The notes: generated from the sequence alone by a model not told the origin. Counted from the first letter of the stretch, positions 26,616-35,650 are shown. The stretch: 64,000 nucleotides of DNA from CAIVAT01 sp964455285 (GCA_964455285.1 CAYVVG010000004.1:1-64000), one strand, 5' to 3'. A program made the numbers and translations.

Positions 26616-27676
26616 AGAAGAACAAAATCATATTCGTAACCTTTATCGCCCTCGCCCTGGTCGCCGTCATCCTGTGGGCAAGCCGGTCAAGCAGCACCTT
26701 CAGCCGTTCCGACAGCGGTTTCAAACTCGATGATTCGACCACGGTGACCCGTATATTCATGGCGGATAAAAACAACAATACCGTCACCCTGACCCGCCGG
26801 GGTCCAGGACAATGGACGGTCAACGGCAAATATCCGGGTCAAAACCAGAACATCGACCTGCTGCTCAAAACCATGGTCAATATCGAGGTTCAGCAACCCG
26901 TGGCAAAAGCGGCCCGGAATAACATCATCAAGGAGTTGGCCGTCAATGCCGTGAAGGTGGAGATCTACCAGCAGGCGTATCGCATCGAACTGCTGGGCCG
27001 CCGTTGGTTCCCGCACGAGAAACTTACGAAGGTCTACTATGTGGGCGGCGCCACCCAGAGCAACCTGGGCTGCTTCATGCTCATGCAGGGATCCGAGGAA
27101 CCTTTCATCGTCTTCCTCCCCGGATTCCGGGGCTTCGTGTCGCCGCGTTACAGCCCGATCGAAAAGTACTGGCGCGATTACAACATTTTCCGCGTGGCCA
27201 TCACCGGTATTGCCAGGGTGAAAGTGGAAGTGCCTGCTACCCCGGAGTATTCGTATGAAGTACGGAATGACGGCAAGAACCATTTTACTCTGGTCGCCCT
27301 TTCCGGTCAGAAGGAGATCGTCGGTTACGATACCCTCCGGCTGCTGAACTTTTTATCGGGATTCCGGAATCTGAGTTACGAAGCCCTTCTCAACGACATC
27401 AACCCGGCTTACAAGGATTCCATCCTGCGCTCACAACCCTTCATCATCCTCACCCTCACCGATACGGCAGGGGTGACCCGGACCGTTACCACCTACCATA
27501 AAAAGGGGCCCGAAGGACAAACCAGTCCCAACGGTACACCGCTTCCCTATGATCTCGACCGACTGTATGCTTCATTGAACAACGGGAAGGACTTTACACT
27601 GATCCAGTATTATACTTTCGACAAGGTGCTCCGGCCACTGCCCTTCTTTCTGAAAGAGGCAGGGAAGAAGCCCTGA
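26612..27676 (+). CDS. DUF4340-like membrane-anchored protein of the gldFG operon
   Basis: A 354-aa protein with one N-terminal membrane helix (IIFVTFIALALVAVILWA) and an extracytoplasmic beta-rich region (VTRIFMADKNNNTVTLTRRGPGQWTVNG). This fits the DUF4340 family that commonly follows gldG-type genes. It is translationally coupled to gldG through an ATGA overlap, so it likely works with the same transporter. Biochemical function is unknown. Confidence 0.8.
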   Translation: MKKNKIIFVTFIALALVAVILWASRSSSTFSRSDSGFKLDDSTTVTRIFMADKNNNTVTLTRRGPGQWTVNGKYPGQNQNIDLLLKTMVNIEVQQPVAKAARNNIIKELAVNAVKVEIYQQAYRIELLGRRWFPHEKLTKVYYVGGATQSNLGCFMLMQGSEEPFIVFLPGFRGFVSPRYSPIEKYWRDYNIFRVAITGIARVKVEVPATPEYSYEVRNDGKNHFTLVALSGQKEIVGYDTLRLLNFLSGFRNLSYEALLNDINPAYKDSILRSQPFIILTLTDTAGVTRTVTTYHKKGPEGQTSPNGTPLPYDLDRLYASLNNGKDFTLIQYYTFDKVLRPLPFFLKEAGKKP

Positions 27677-27703
27677 ACATGAACTGCGGCGGGCCTTCGT
27701 GCC

Positions 27704-28951
27704 ATGAAAAGCGAAGTTATCAAGTACCTGGGCGGAAGGTTCATTCCGGCACTGGTCAATTTGGCGGTCATCATCCTGGCCATCCGGTTCCTCGGTCCTG
27801 TGGAGTACGGGCGGTACTCATTGCTGTTTTTTACTGTGCTCCTGGTGATCACCCTCACGTTTCACTGGGTCCAGGTGAGTGTGCTCCGGTTCCTGTCGGG
27901 CATGCCCCGCGAGAGCGATGTCGTTTTAGGACGGTTTTACGATCTCACCATTCTCAGCGCCGTTTGCAGTACCCTGCTGGTGGCGGCCGCCGGATATTTT
28001 TACTTCCGGCTTGACGGGATATCCCTCGTCATCGTATCGCTTTACGCATTCCTGAACCATTTTTTTCTTTTTCACCAGGCGGTGCTTCACGCGTACCATA
28101 AATCGATCCGGACTGCCATCCTCGAAGGTTCCGACCATGTAATCATCCTGCTTGCCCTGCTGACCGGAATCTTTTTTCTCGAATGGCGATCGGCCATGGT
28201 GCTTTTTGCTTCCTACGTGGTGGCGCTGGCCGGAGTCCTGGTCCTTCGGTCGCTGATCCGGGTCAAGGGTTTGTTCCGGGTAAATCTCAGAAAAATCTAC
28301 TGGGATTCCCGCTTTTTTTCGAGGGTGGTTGATTTTGGGTATGGACTGGCCCTCTATATCTTCCTGTCGCACCTGGTCCTGGCGGCCGACCGGTTCCTGG
28401 TTGGCGGGCTCCTCGGCATCCGGGAAGCGGGGATGTATTCGGCCGTAAAAGATTTGCTGTTCAAAACGGTTACCTTCGCCAGTTTCCCGATCTATATCGC
28501 CTACCAGTCGAAGATCCAGGATCATTGGAATTCCCGTCACCGGGTCAATGCCTGGACCGCCGCCAAGGAGGCGCTCAGTTTTGAGATCCTGATCTTCATC
28601 GTAGCCTTCATCGTGTTCATGGTGGTTAAAAAGGACCTTTTCGGAAGGCTGCTGGGTTTGCCTGAACTGGACAACTGGAGAATCTACCTGCCTTTGATGC
28701 TGGCTGCTTTTCTCTGGCAGGTGGCCATGCTGTTTCAGCGATTCACGGAGCTTTTTTACCGGACTTCCGGGCTGCTGCTGGCACTGACGGTCACGGTAGC
28801 GCTCAATATCGCGTTCAATGCCATGTTAATTCCGCATTACGGATTGATTGCAGCCGCCATGGTCCTGTTCTGCACTTCGCTGCTCTATTCCGGACTGATC
28901 CTGATCCTTGCCTGGCGGGCGGCTTCGAAGCTGGACCATCCCGGTCGCTGA
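27704..28951 (+). CDS. Polysaccharide flippase (MOP/Wzx-like)
   Basis: A 415-aa integral membrane protein with about twelve hydrophobic helices, starting MKSEVIKYLGGRFIPALVNLAVIILAIRFLGPVEYG, the N-terminal pattern of Wzx/oligosaccharide flippases. Such proteins move lipid-linked sugar units across the inner membrane. No glycosyltransferase cluster surrounds it; it follows the gldFG operon by 27 bp and may be cotranscribed. The substrate is unknown. Confidence 0.85.
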   Translation: MKSEVIKYLGGRFIPALVNLAVIILAIRFLGPVEYGRYSLLFFTVLLVITLTFHWVQVSVLRFLSGMPRESDVVLGRFYDLTILSAVCSTLLVAAAGYFYFRLDGISLVIVSLYAFLNHFFLFHQAVLHAYHKSIRTAILEGSDHVIILLALLTGIFFLEWRSAMVLFASYVVALAGVLVLRSLIRVKGLFRVNLRKIYWDSRFFSRVVDFGYGLALYIFLSHLVLAADRFLVGGLLGIREAGMYSAVKDLLFKTVTFASFPIYIAYQSKIQDHWNSRHRVNAWTAAKEALSFEILIFIVAFIVFMVVKKDLFGRLLGLPELDNWRIYLPLMLAAFLWQVAMLFQRFTELFYRTSGLLLALTVTVALNIAFNAMLIPHYGLIAAAMVLFCTSLLYSGLILILAWRAASKLDHPGR

Positions 28952-28957
28952 CGGGAT

Positions 28958-28990
28958 AAAAAAAGCGGAGGCCCGTTGCCGGGCCCCCGC
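28958..28990 (-). terminator. Rho-independent terminator of gdhA
   Basis: GC-rich hairpin (GCGGAGGCCCG, loop TTGC, CGGGCCCCCGC; one mismatch), followed on the minus strand by seven T residues (complement of 28958-28964). It is 26 bp past the gdhA stop and may also slow plus-strand read-through from the flippase gene. Confidence 0.85.
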
Positions 28991-29016
28991 CTGAATCAAA
29001 ACAAACGGGTCATTCC

Positions 29017-30375
29017 TTATACAAGTCCCTGTGCGATCATCGCGTCGGCCACCTTTACGAAACCGCCAATGTTGGCGCCTTTCACGTAGTTGATGAAGCC
29101 GTCGGGTTCGGTTCCCCACTTGACACAATTCTGATGGATGTTGATCATGATATTATGGAGGCGGTGATCCACCTCTTCGCGGGTCCACGACAGTCGCATG
29201 GAGTTCTGTGACATTTCAAGTCCGGACGTGGCCACACCGCCGGCGTTGGCAGCCTTGCCGGGTCCGTACAGGATCTTCTTGGCAATATAGATCTCGATCG
29301 CTTCGGGGGTCGAGGGCATGTTGGCTCCTTCGGACACGCAGAAACAACCGTTGTTCACCAGGTTGTTGGCGTCGTTCGCGTCGATCTCGTTCTGGGTTGC
29401 GCTGGGCAGTGCAATGTCGCACTTCACTTCCCACGGACGCTTGCCGGCAACGTAGGTGGCTTCGGGGTACTTCTCGATGTACTCCTTGATACGGCCGCGC
29501 TTCACGTTCTTCAGGTGCATCACGAACGCCAGTTTTTCGGGATCGATGCCCTTCGGATCATGGATGTACCCTTCGGAGTCGGATAAGGTGACAACCTTGC
29601 CGCCCAGCTGGGTGACCTTTTGCGTGGCATACTGGGCCACGTTGCCCGATCCCGAAACGGTTACGATTTTACCCTTGAAATCGAGCCCGCGGGTCTTCAG
29701 CATCTCTTCGGCAAAATAGACCTGCCCGTATCCGGTTGCCTCAGGACGGATCAGCGAACCGCCCCACTCAAGGCCCTTACCGGTAAGTACGCCGGTGAAT
29801 TCGTTGCGCAGACGTTTGTACTGGCCGAACATAAAGCCGATCTCACGGCCGCCGACCCCGATGTCGCCCGCCGGAACGTCGGTATCCGGACCGATGTGCC
29901 GCTGCAGCTCGGTCATAAAACTCTGGCAGAATGCCATCACTTCATTATCGCTCTTACCCTTGGGATCGAAATCGCTGCCGCCCTTTCCTCCACCCATGGG
30001 CAGGGTGGTGAGGCTGTTCTTGAGAACCTGTTCGAAAGCCAGGAACTTCAGGATGCCGAGGTTGACCGTCGGGTGGAAACGCAATCCTCCTTTGTAGGGG
30101 CCGATCGCGCTGTTCATCTCAATGCGGAAACCACGGTTGATCTGGATCTCACCCTTGTCGTTCATCCAGGGAACACGGAAAATGATAATACGTTCGGGCT
30201 CAGCCAGTCGCTCCAGGATCTTGGCCTGCTTGTACTTCGGATTCTCTTCAATGAACGGGATCAGCGATTCCGCCACCTCCATCACAGCCTGATGAAACTC
30301 TTTTTCACCCGGATTCTTGGCGATCACTTTTGCCATGAATTCGTCGAGCAGCTTTTTTAACATGTCGTTGTTCAT
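29017..30375 (-). CDS. gdhA: Glutamate dehydrogenase (hexameric, NADP-type)
   Basis: A 452-aa enzyme that interconverts 2-oxoglutarate plus ammonium and glutamate in the cytoplasm. Motifs are GPYKGGLRFHP, the catalytic-lysine region LPMGGGKGGSDFDPKGKS, and the nucleotide-binding VSGSGNVAQYATQK. Length and pattern match the small hexameric GDHs; NADPH preference is inferred from overall similarity. The gene is monocistronic: a terminator follows and a long AT-rich region with a CRP/FNR-like palindrome precedes it. Confidence 0.96.
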   Translation of the reverse strand: MNNDMLKKLLDEFMAKVIAKNPGEKEFHQAVMEVAESLIPFIEENPKYKQAKILERLAEPERIIIFRVPWMNDKGEIQINRGFRIEMNSAIGPYKGGLRFHPTVNLGILKFLAFEQVLKNSLTTLPMGGGKGGSDFDPKGKSDNEVMAFCQSFMTELQRHIGPDTDVPAGDIGVGGREIGFMFGQYKRLRNEFTGVLTGKGLEWGGSLIRPEATGYGQVYFAEEMLKTRGLDFKGKIVTVSGSGNVAQYATQKVTQLGGKVVTLSDSEGYIHDPKGIDPEKLAFVMHLKNVKRGRIKEYIEKYPEATYVAGKRPWEVKCDIALPSATQNEIDANDANNLVNNGCFCVSEGANMPSTPEAIEIYIAKKILYGPGKAANAGGVATSGLEMSQNSMRLSWTREEVDHRLHNIMINIHQNCVKWGTEPDGFINYVKGANIGGFVKVADAMIAQGLV

Positions 30376-30419
30376 AATGGGAAGATTTGGATTAATAATG
30401 AAAGCGCAAAATGCGCGTG

Positions 30420-30435
30420 TGTGAAACGATTCACA
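30420..30435. promoter_or_regulatory. CRP/FNR-type palindrome (TGTGA-N6-TCACA)
   Basis: A perfect TGTGAAACGATTCACA, matching the symmetric core recognised by many CRP/FNR-family regulators. It sits 45-60 bp upstream of the gdhA ATG and overlaps a weak minus-strand -7-like element. Control of gdhA by such a regulator is an inference. Confidence 0.5.
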
Positions 30436-30518
30436 ATATTACACATTTTTTTATTCCGCCAAGGGAAATGTTTACAAATTTTCAACGATAAAGAGTTATC
30501 AATCAACTTTATAAGAAA

Positions 30519-30550
30519 AATACGTAAAGCTAATACGTATATCACGTATT
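30519..30550. repeat. AATACGT/ACGTATT repeat cluster
   Basis: AATACGT at 30519-30525 and 30532-30538, and the inverted ACGTATT at 30544-30550, with 12-13 bp spacing. The regular spacing near one DNA helical turn suggests a regulator array, but it could be chance in AT-rich DNA. Confidence 0.4.
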
Positions 30551-30641
30551 CATATTGCAGCAGATACGCAGGATAAATAATCAGGAAAAAATATAAATTA
30601 TAAAAAGTAAGGTAGTTAGTAGGTAACAACCAAACTTATAT

Positions 30642-30649
30642 TATCTTTG
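30642..30649 (+). promoter_or_regulatory. Promoter -7 box (TATCTTTG) for the receiver-domain gene
   Basis: Exact TAnnTTTG match 21 bp before the start codon of the receiver-domain gene, in AT-rich DNA. No -33 TTTG at the expected distance. Confidence 0.65.
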
Positions 30650-30670
30650 AATTCCTGATCTGCACCCATC

Positions 30671-31102
30671 ATGATGATCAAACTCTTCGCCATTGATGAC
30701 CATTTCCTTATCCTCGAAGGACTTTACAAGACCTTTGACCCTGACTTAGACGGGATCGCACTGGCCGGATCCGCCACCACCCTTGAGGAGGCGATGGAGA
30801 AGATCCCCCGGGTAAAGCCCGATATCATCGTACTGGATCTGTTTATCGGCGATTCCCCGCCGGTCGATAATTTCACGAAATTGCAGCAGGCTTTTCCGGC
30901 ATTGCCGATCGTCATCCTGACGATGGAGGATTCGTTGCGGTGGCAGATAAAAATGTTCCGGCTGGGCATCATGGGATTTATCAACAAATCGGAACCGAAG
31001 GAGACCATGATCAGTGTGTTCAGGCAGGTCCTGCACGGGAATATGGTCATCCCCGATAAAGTCTCCCGGGCCCTCATCACCCGGAGAGGTGCAACGGGAT
31101 AG
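30671..31102 (+). CDS. Stand-alone response-regulator receiver protein
   Basis: A 143-aa CheY/NarL-type receiver domain with no output domain. The acidic pocket D9-D10, phospho-acceptor Asp56 (VLDLFIGD), Thr84 (VILTMED) and Lys106 (FINKSEP) are all present. The N-terminus IDDHFLILEGL is like NarL/FixJ regulators, but the protein ends after the receiver, where a helix-turn-helix would normally begin. It lies 80 bp upstream of a multidomain PEP-synthase-like protein that also carries receivers, so a phosphorelay link is plausible. The start could be either of two adjacent ATGs. No histidine kinase is nearby. Confidence 0.85.
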   Translation: MMIKLFAIDDHFLILEGLYKTFDPDLDGIALAGSATTLEEAMEKIPRVKPDIIVLDLFIGDSPPVDNFTKLQQAFPALPIVILTMEDSLRWQIKMFRLGIMGFINKSEPKETMISVFRQVLHGNMVIPDKVSRALITRRGATG

Positions 31103-31127
31103 CCTGCTCCGCTGCCGAAAAATTCCA

Positions 31128-31160
31128 TTTGGTTGGTATGAAAAGTTTGTGCTAATTTTG
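31128..31160 (+). promoter_or_regulatory. Promoter (-33 TTTG, -7 TAATTTTG) for 31183-35049
   Basis: TTTG at 31128-31131 and TAATTTTG at 31153-31160, separated by 21 bp, near the Bacteroidota spacing. The start codon lies 22 bp after the -7 box. Confidence 0.65.
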
Positions 31161-31182
31161 GCGCCATATCCCCCTTTGCCCC

Positions 31183-34100
31183 ATGCCTCCCTCCGAAAAT
31201 CCAAACTACCCCGGCAATGGCGGCATTCCCGGTACCCCGGATGTTGAACGGCTGGTGACCAGCAGCCAGGAAAGGCTCAAGGAACTGGCCGCCATCAACG
31301 AGACCACGGCGATCATAAAATCGGGAACCTCTGTGCCCGACGTGCTGGCCCGTATCTGCCATATACTGCCGGCGGCGTGGCAGTACCCCGAACATGCCGC
31401 CGTCAGGATCCGTTACGAAGACATGGAGTTCACCAGTCCCGGGTTCGTGGTCACAGGATGGAAACAGGAACAGCCTTTCGAGACGATCGACAACCAGCGC
31501 GGCACCCTCGAGGTGGTTTATCTCGATGAGTTTCCCGAATGTGACGAAGGACCCTTCCTGCGGGAAGAGCGTAACCTGATCATCAACCTGGCCAGCCTTA
31601 TCGAGGGGTTCATCAACGGGGTAAAAGGACGGGAAGGCCGCTACATCACCCGCGAACGTCTCAAAGAGCTGGCTGCCATCAACCAGTCAACCGCCATCCT
31701 GCGGACCGGCAAACCCATCGAAGAGGCGCTTCACCAGATATGCCTCGTACTTCCCCGCGCCTATCAGTATCCCGACTACACGGTCGCCAGGATCCGGTAC
31801 GGGAATATCGATGTCAGGACCCCGGCCTTCCGTGAAACGGAATGGTCGCAGAAACAGGAATTCGAGACCATCGACAGCCAGCGCGGGTTTATCCAGGTGT
31901 GTTACCTGAAGGCGTTCCAACCCTCCTATGAAGGCCCTTTCCTCGAGGAGGAACGACACCTGATCATCAACATGGCCAACATGATCACCGGGTACCTCAA
32001 CTCGGTCAAAGGCAAGGCCATCCTCAGAAAAACCGGAAGCAAAGAGGCCGACTCAGGCCGGGAAGAACCTTCCGGACCGGTGAGATACAGCCGCAAACTG
32101 CTGCAGACTTTCCTCAACCGGACCAATTACAACCGCGACCTGTATCACGACCTGATGCCCTTCAAGGTGAAGGAGATCCTGCTGGTCGCCAATCTGTACG
32201 ATGCCTACAGCATCGAAAAGGAGGGCAGGTTTTCGGAACATGTACTCGGAGAATTCTACTCGCTGAGCCTGAGCACCATGCCGCGCATTACAGGGGTCTC
32301 CACCACCGACGAAGTGATGGAACAGCTCGGTAACAAGCATTATGACCTGATCATCCTCATGGTCGGTACCGACAAACTCTTTCCCGTCGAACTGAGCCGA
32401 AAAGTCAAAGCGGCATATCCTTATATCCCGGTATTCCTGCTTCTGAACAACAATTCCGACATCGTCGATTATGAAGAAGATCCCGAAAAACTGACATGGA
32501 TCGACCGCCTCTTCGTGTGGAACGGCGACTCCAAGATCTTCTTCGCCATGATCAACTACCTCGAAGACAAGATCAATGTGGAGAACGATACCTCCATCGG
32601 CATGGTCCGGGTGATCCTGCTGGTCGAAGATTCTTCGAAATACTACTCGCTCTACCTGCCGATGCTCTATAACATCGTGCTGGAACAGACCAAGAACATC
32701 ATCGAAGATGTCACCACCGACGAACTCTACCGCATCCTCCGGCTGAAAGCCCGCCCCAAGATCCTGCTGGCTTCCACCTACGAAGAGGCCATCTATATTT
32801 TCAACAAGTACCGCGACAACATCCTGTGTCTGATCTCCGACGTGAAGTTTAAGAAAGACGGGAAACTGAACGAGTCGGCCGGGTTCAGCCTGGTAAAACA
32901 GACACGCCGCGAACTTCTCGACCTGCCCATCGTCCTGCAGTCGTCGGAAGAGCAAAACGCCCAGAAGGCCTATGAACTGAAAGCCTCTTTCATCAACAAG
33001 AACTCCGAGACCCTGCTGGTCGATTTCCGGAGCTTTATCACCCATTACCTCGGCTTCGGCAATTTCATTTACCGTGACAAGGAAGGCGGGCAGATCGCAG
33101 TGGCACGTTCGCTGAAGGAGTTTGAAGACCTGCTCAAGACCATTCCGGAAGAGTCGCTCCTGTATCATGCCCGCAAAGACCATTTCTCGCTCTGGCTGAT
33201 GGCCCGCGGCGAGATCCAGGTGGCGAAGATCCTCAACCCCGCAAAGGTGACCGATTTTGCCAACCCCGCCTCGCTGAGGGAATACCTGATCAATGTGATC
33301 CGTGATTTCCGCAACGAACAAAACATAGGCAAGGTGATCCCGTTCGAGGAATCCGCCATCACCGACGAGCATAACATCCTGGCCCTGACCGAGGGCGCAC
33401 TGGGTGGGAAGGGAAGGGGGCTGGCCTTTGTGAACACCCTGATCTACAATTACGATTTCTCTCAGCATATCCCCAACATCAACATCCGGACCCCGAAGAC
33501 ATCCATCATCGGGACCGACGAATTCGAATACTTCCTCGACCGTAACAAACTCCGTGAAAGGGCCGTTTTCGAACCGGATTACGGATTGATCCGCCAATGG
33601 TTTGTCGAAGGGAAACTCACTGAAACCCTCATCCGGAAGCTGAAACTCATCATAAAAAATATAACCCGGCCACTGGCGATCCGTTCTTCAGGACTTTTTG
33701 AGGATTCTCAGAATCAGCCGTTTGCCGGAATTTTCGAGACCTACCTCATTCCCAACAACCATCCCGATCCCAGGGTAAGGCTTGAACAACTCATGGATGC
33801 CATCAAGCTGGTTTACGCATCGGTGTACTCCCCGACCGCCAAGGGATATGTCGAAGCCGTCAGCTATCGCATCGAACAGGAAAAAATGGCAGTGGTCGTC
33901 CAGGAAGTGGTGGGGCATGCGTACGGCGATGTTTATTACCCCCATATCAGCGGAGTGGCCCAGTCCTATAATTACTACCCCTTCGCGCACATGAAACCCG
34001 AGGAGGGATTTGCCGTTGCCGCCCTGGGTCTGGGCCGGTATGTGGTCGAGGGGGAAAAGGCCTACCGCTTTTCGCCGCTTTACCCCAACCTCGAGATCAA

Positions 34101-35049
34101 CTCGGCCCGCGACCAGTACAAGGGATCACAGGTCTATTTCTACGCCGTCGACCTTGGAAAACCCGAGGTGAACCTCATCGAAGGAGAGGATGCAGGGTTG
34201 CGAAAACTGGATATCTACGATGCCGAAATGCACGGCACCCTCAAACACCTGGCCTCGGTTTACTCCGCCGAGAACGACCGGATATCAGCAGGCCTGCGGG
34301 ATGCCGGACCCCGGGTGGTGAATTTTGCCGACATCCTGAAATACAATTACATCCCGATGGCCAAGACCATCGAAGTGGTGCTCGATGTGGTGAAGGAGGC
34401 GCTGGGATCGCCGGTGGAGATCGAGTTTGCCATCGACCTGAACAAGGACGAGGATTACAAAGCAACGTTCTACCTCCTGCAGATCAAGCCGCTGATCGGG
34501 AATGTGGCCGATTTCAATGTCGATATGGAGAAGATCGAGCGGGAACGCATCCTGCTTTATTCGGAAAAGGAGATGGGAAACGGGCTCATCGACACGATCG
34601 ACGAGGTCGTATTTGTCGATCCCGACACCTTCGACAAGTCGCTGACCATGGAAATGGCCGACGATATCGACCGCATCAACCGCGAAATGGCCGGCCAGGG
34701 GAAAAAGTATGTCCTGATCGGACCCGGTCGCTGGGGTACCCGTGACCGGTGGATCGGGATACCGGTGCAATGGCCCCAGATAAGCCACGCAAAGGTCATT
34801 GTCGAAACCAGCCTCGAGGGATTTCCGCTCGACGCCTCCTCGGGTTCGCACTTCTTCCATAATGTCACTTCGATGAACGTAGGGTATTTTTGCATCCAAC
34901 CCGAACTTTCCGGCAGCTTTATCCGTTACGACATCCTGAAACAGCAGAAGAACATCCGAAAAACCAAATATTTCACGATTGTTAAATTCGAACAGCCGCT
35001 GACCATCCGGATGGATGGGAAAAAACGGATTTCCGTGATCACCTGGTAG
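31183..35049 (+). CDS. PEP-synthase-like ATP-grasp protein fused to duplicated sensory and receiver domains
   Basis: A 1288-aa cytoplasmic protein of unusual design. Residues about 28-150 and 155-285 are a clear internal duplication (ERLKELAAIN, FETID.QRG and EGPFL.EER in both), possibly GAF-like. Then come a degenerate receiver-like region (about 328-465) and a canonical-looking receiver (about 474-620) with LLVEDSS, Asp553 in LISDVKF, and Lys in FINKNS. From about 715 to 1105 is a PEP synthase/PPDK N-terminal ATP-grasp domain (GALGGKGRGLAFV, AIRSSGLFEDSQNQPFAG, YLLQIKPL). The phosphohistidine swivel and PEP-binding barrel of real PEP synthases are missing. The last 180 residues hold a conserved block (IGPGRWGTRDRWIGIPVQW, SSGSHFFHNVTS) of unknown role. 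It may transfer phosphate in signalling rather than central metabolism. Confidence 0.8.
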   Translation: MPPSENPNYPGNGGIPGTPDVERLVTSSQERLKELAAINETTAIIKSGTSVPDVLARICHILPAAWQYPEHAAVRIRYEDMEFTSPGFVVTGWKQEQPFETIDNQRGTLEVVYLDEFPECDEGPFLREERNLIINLASLIEGFINGVKGREGRYITRERLKELAAINQSTAILRTGKPIEEALHQICLVLPRAYQYPDYTVARIRYGNIDVRTPAFRETEWSQKQEFETIDSQRGFIQVCYLKAFQPSYEGPFLEEERHLIINMANMITGYLNSVKGKAILRKTGSKEADSGREEPSGPVRYSRKLLQTFLNRTNYNRDLYHDLMPFKVKEILLVANLYDAYSIEKEGRFSEHVLGEFYSLSLSTMPRITGVSTTDEVMEQLGNKHYDLIILMVGTDKLFPVELSRKVKAAYPYIPVFLLLNNNSDIVDYEEDPEKLTWIDRLFVWNGDSKIFFAMINYLEDKINVENDTSIGMVRVILLVEDSSKYYSLYLPMLYNIVLEQTKNIIEDVTTDELYRILRLKARPKILLASTYEEAIYIFNKYRDNILCLISDVKFKKDGKLNESAGFSLVKQTRRELLDLPIVLQSSEEQNAQKAYELKASFINKNSETLLVDFRSFITHYLGFGNFIYRDKEGGQIAVARSLKEFEDLLKTIPEESLLYHARKDHFSLWLMARGEIQVAKILNPAKVTDFANPASLREYLINVIRDFRNEQNIGKVIPFEESAITDEHNILALTEGALGGKGRGLAFVNTLIYNYDFSQHIPNINIRTPKTSIIGTDEFEYFLDRNKLRERAVFEPDYGLIRQWFVEGKLTETLIRKLKLIIKNITRPLAIRSSGLFEDSQNQPFAGIFETYLIPNNHPDPRVRLEQLMDAIKLVYASVYSPTAKGYVEAVSYRIEQEKMAVVVQEVVGHAYGDVYYPHISGVAQSYNYYPFAHMKPEEGFAVAALGLGRYVVEGEKAYRFSPLYPNLEINSARDQYKGSQVYFYAVDLGKPEVNLIEGEDAGLRKLDIYDAEMHGTLKHLASVYSAENDRISAGLRDAGPRVVNFADILKYNYIPMAKTIEVVLDVVKEALGSPVEIEFAIDLNKDEDYKATFYLLQIKPLIGNVADFNVDMEKIERERILLYSEKEMGNGLIDTIDEVVFVDPDTFDKSLTMEMADDIDRINREMAGQGKKYVLIGPGRWGTRDRWIGIPVQWPQISHAKVIVETSLEGFPLDASSGSHFFHNVTSMNVGYFCIQPELSGSFIRYDILKQQKNIRKTKYFTIVKFEQPLTIRMDGKKRISVITW

Positions 35050-35075
35050 GCGGCGGCCGCCATAAAACACAACCC

Positions 35076-35594
35076 ATGCGAATATCCAGGACCAACCAGA
35101 AGAATGTGGCCCCCTCGGGCGACCTGCAGGATCTGACCCAACTTGATCCCGTCATTGCACGGTACAAGGGGAAGACCGGGAACCTGATCCCCCTGCTCCA
35201 GGCCACCCAGGAACTCTACGGTTTTATTTCACAAGCCGCTTTTGAGAAGCTTTCTTCCACCACGGGCATTCCCCTCAGCGACATGTACGGTGTCGCCACT
35301 TTTTACGCCCAGTTCCGGCTTCATCCGGTGGGGAAGCACATCATCAAGGTGTGCCACGGAACCGCCTGTCATGTCCAGAACGCCAACGAGATCACCGAAT
35401 CGCTGCAGGAAACGCTGCGTGTGAAGGATGGCGAGACCACCGATGACCGGCTCTTCACCCTCGAGTCGGTGGCCTGCCTGGGCTGCTGCTCCCTCGCCCC
35501 GGTGATGATGATCGGCGAGCAAACATACGGAAAACTGACCGGTACCGAAGCGGTGAAGATCGTCAGGAACATCAGTCTGGCCGAAAAAAACTGA
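35076..35594 (+). CDS. NuoE/HndA-like thioredoxin-fold [2Fe-2S] subunit
   Basis: A 172-aa NADH dehydrogenase 24-kDa-type subunit. The helical N-half (NLIPLLQATQELYGFI) leads to the four-Cys [2Fe-2S] site (CHGTACHVQNA and VACLGCCSLAPVMMI). Such subunits pair with a NuoF-like flavoprotein in complex I, NAD-linked hydrogenases, formate dehydrogenases and bifurcating transhydrogenases. The gene starts 26 bp after the PEP-synthase-like gene and heads a three-gene redox operon. A heptad repeat separates it from the NuoF-like gene. Confidence 0.92.
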   Translation: MRISRTNQKNVAPSGDLQDLTQLDPVIARYKGKTGNLIPLLQATQELYGFISQAAFEKLSSTTGIPLSDMYGVATFYAQFRLHPVGKHIIKVCHGTACHVQNANEITESLQETLRVKDGETTDDRLFTLESVACLGCCSLAPVMMIGEQTYGKLTGTEAVKIVRNISLAEKN

Positions 35595-35612
35595 GAAGTA
35601 CCGGATCACCCT

Positions 35613-35647
35613 GTAAAATCGTAAATCGTAACCCGTAAATCATACAT
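35613..35647. repeat. Heptanucleotide repeat (CGTAAAT family)
   Basis: Five 7-bp units: GTAAAAT, CGTAAAT, CGTAACC, CGTAAAT, CATACAT. They lie 18 bp after the NuoE-like stop and end 3 bp before the NuoF-like ATG. Four units carry TAA on the coding strand. The unit is the reverse complement of ATTTACG seen at 1067. Confidence 0.85.
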
Positions 35648-35650
35648 CGA

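Larger units (their letters stand above)
30376..30670. other. AT-rich divergent control region between gdhA and the receiver-domain gene
   Basis: A 295-bp non-coding stretch, much more AT-rich than its surroundings. It holds a CRP/FNR-like palindrome near gdhA, a weak minus-strand -7-like TAATATTG (complement of 30434-30441), three ACGTATT-type repeats, and a clear plus-strand -7 box. A short minus-strand open frame across 30372-30629 has unlikely composition and is not called as a gene. Confidence 0.75.

Noticed and set aside
30372..30629. Minus-strand 85-codon frame in the gdhA upstream region
   Set aside because: It is in AT-rich control DNA, overlaps the gdhA start, and its protein is low in complexity with no family.
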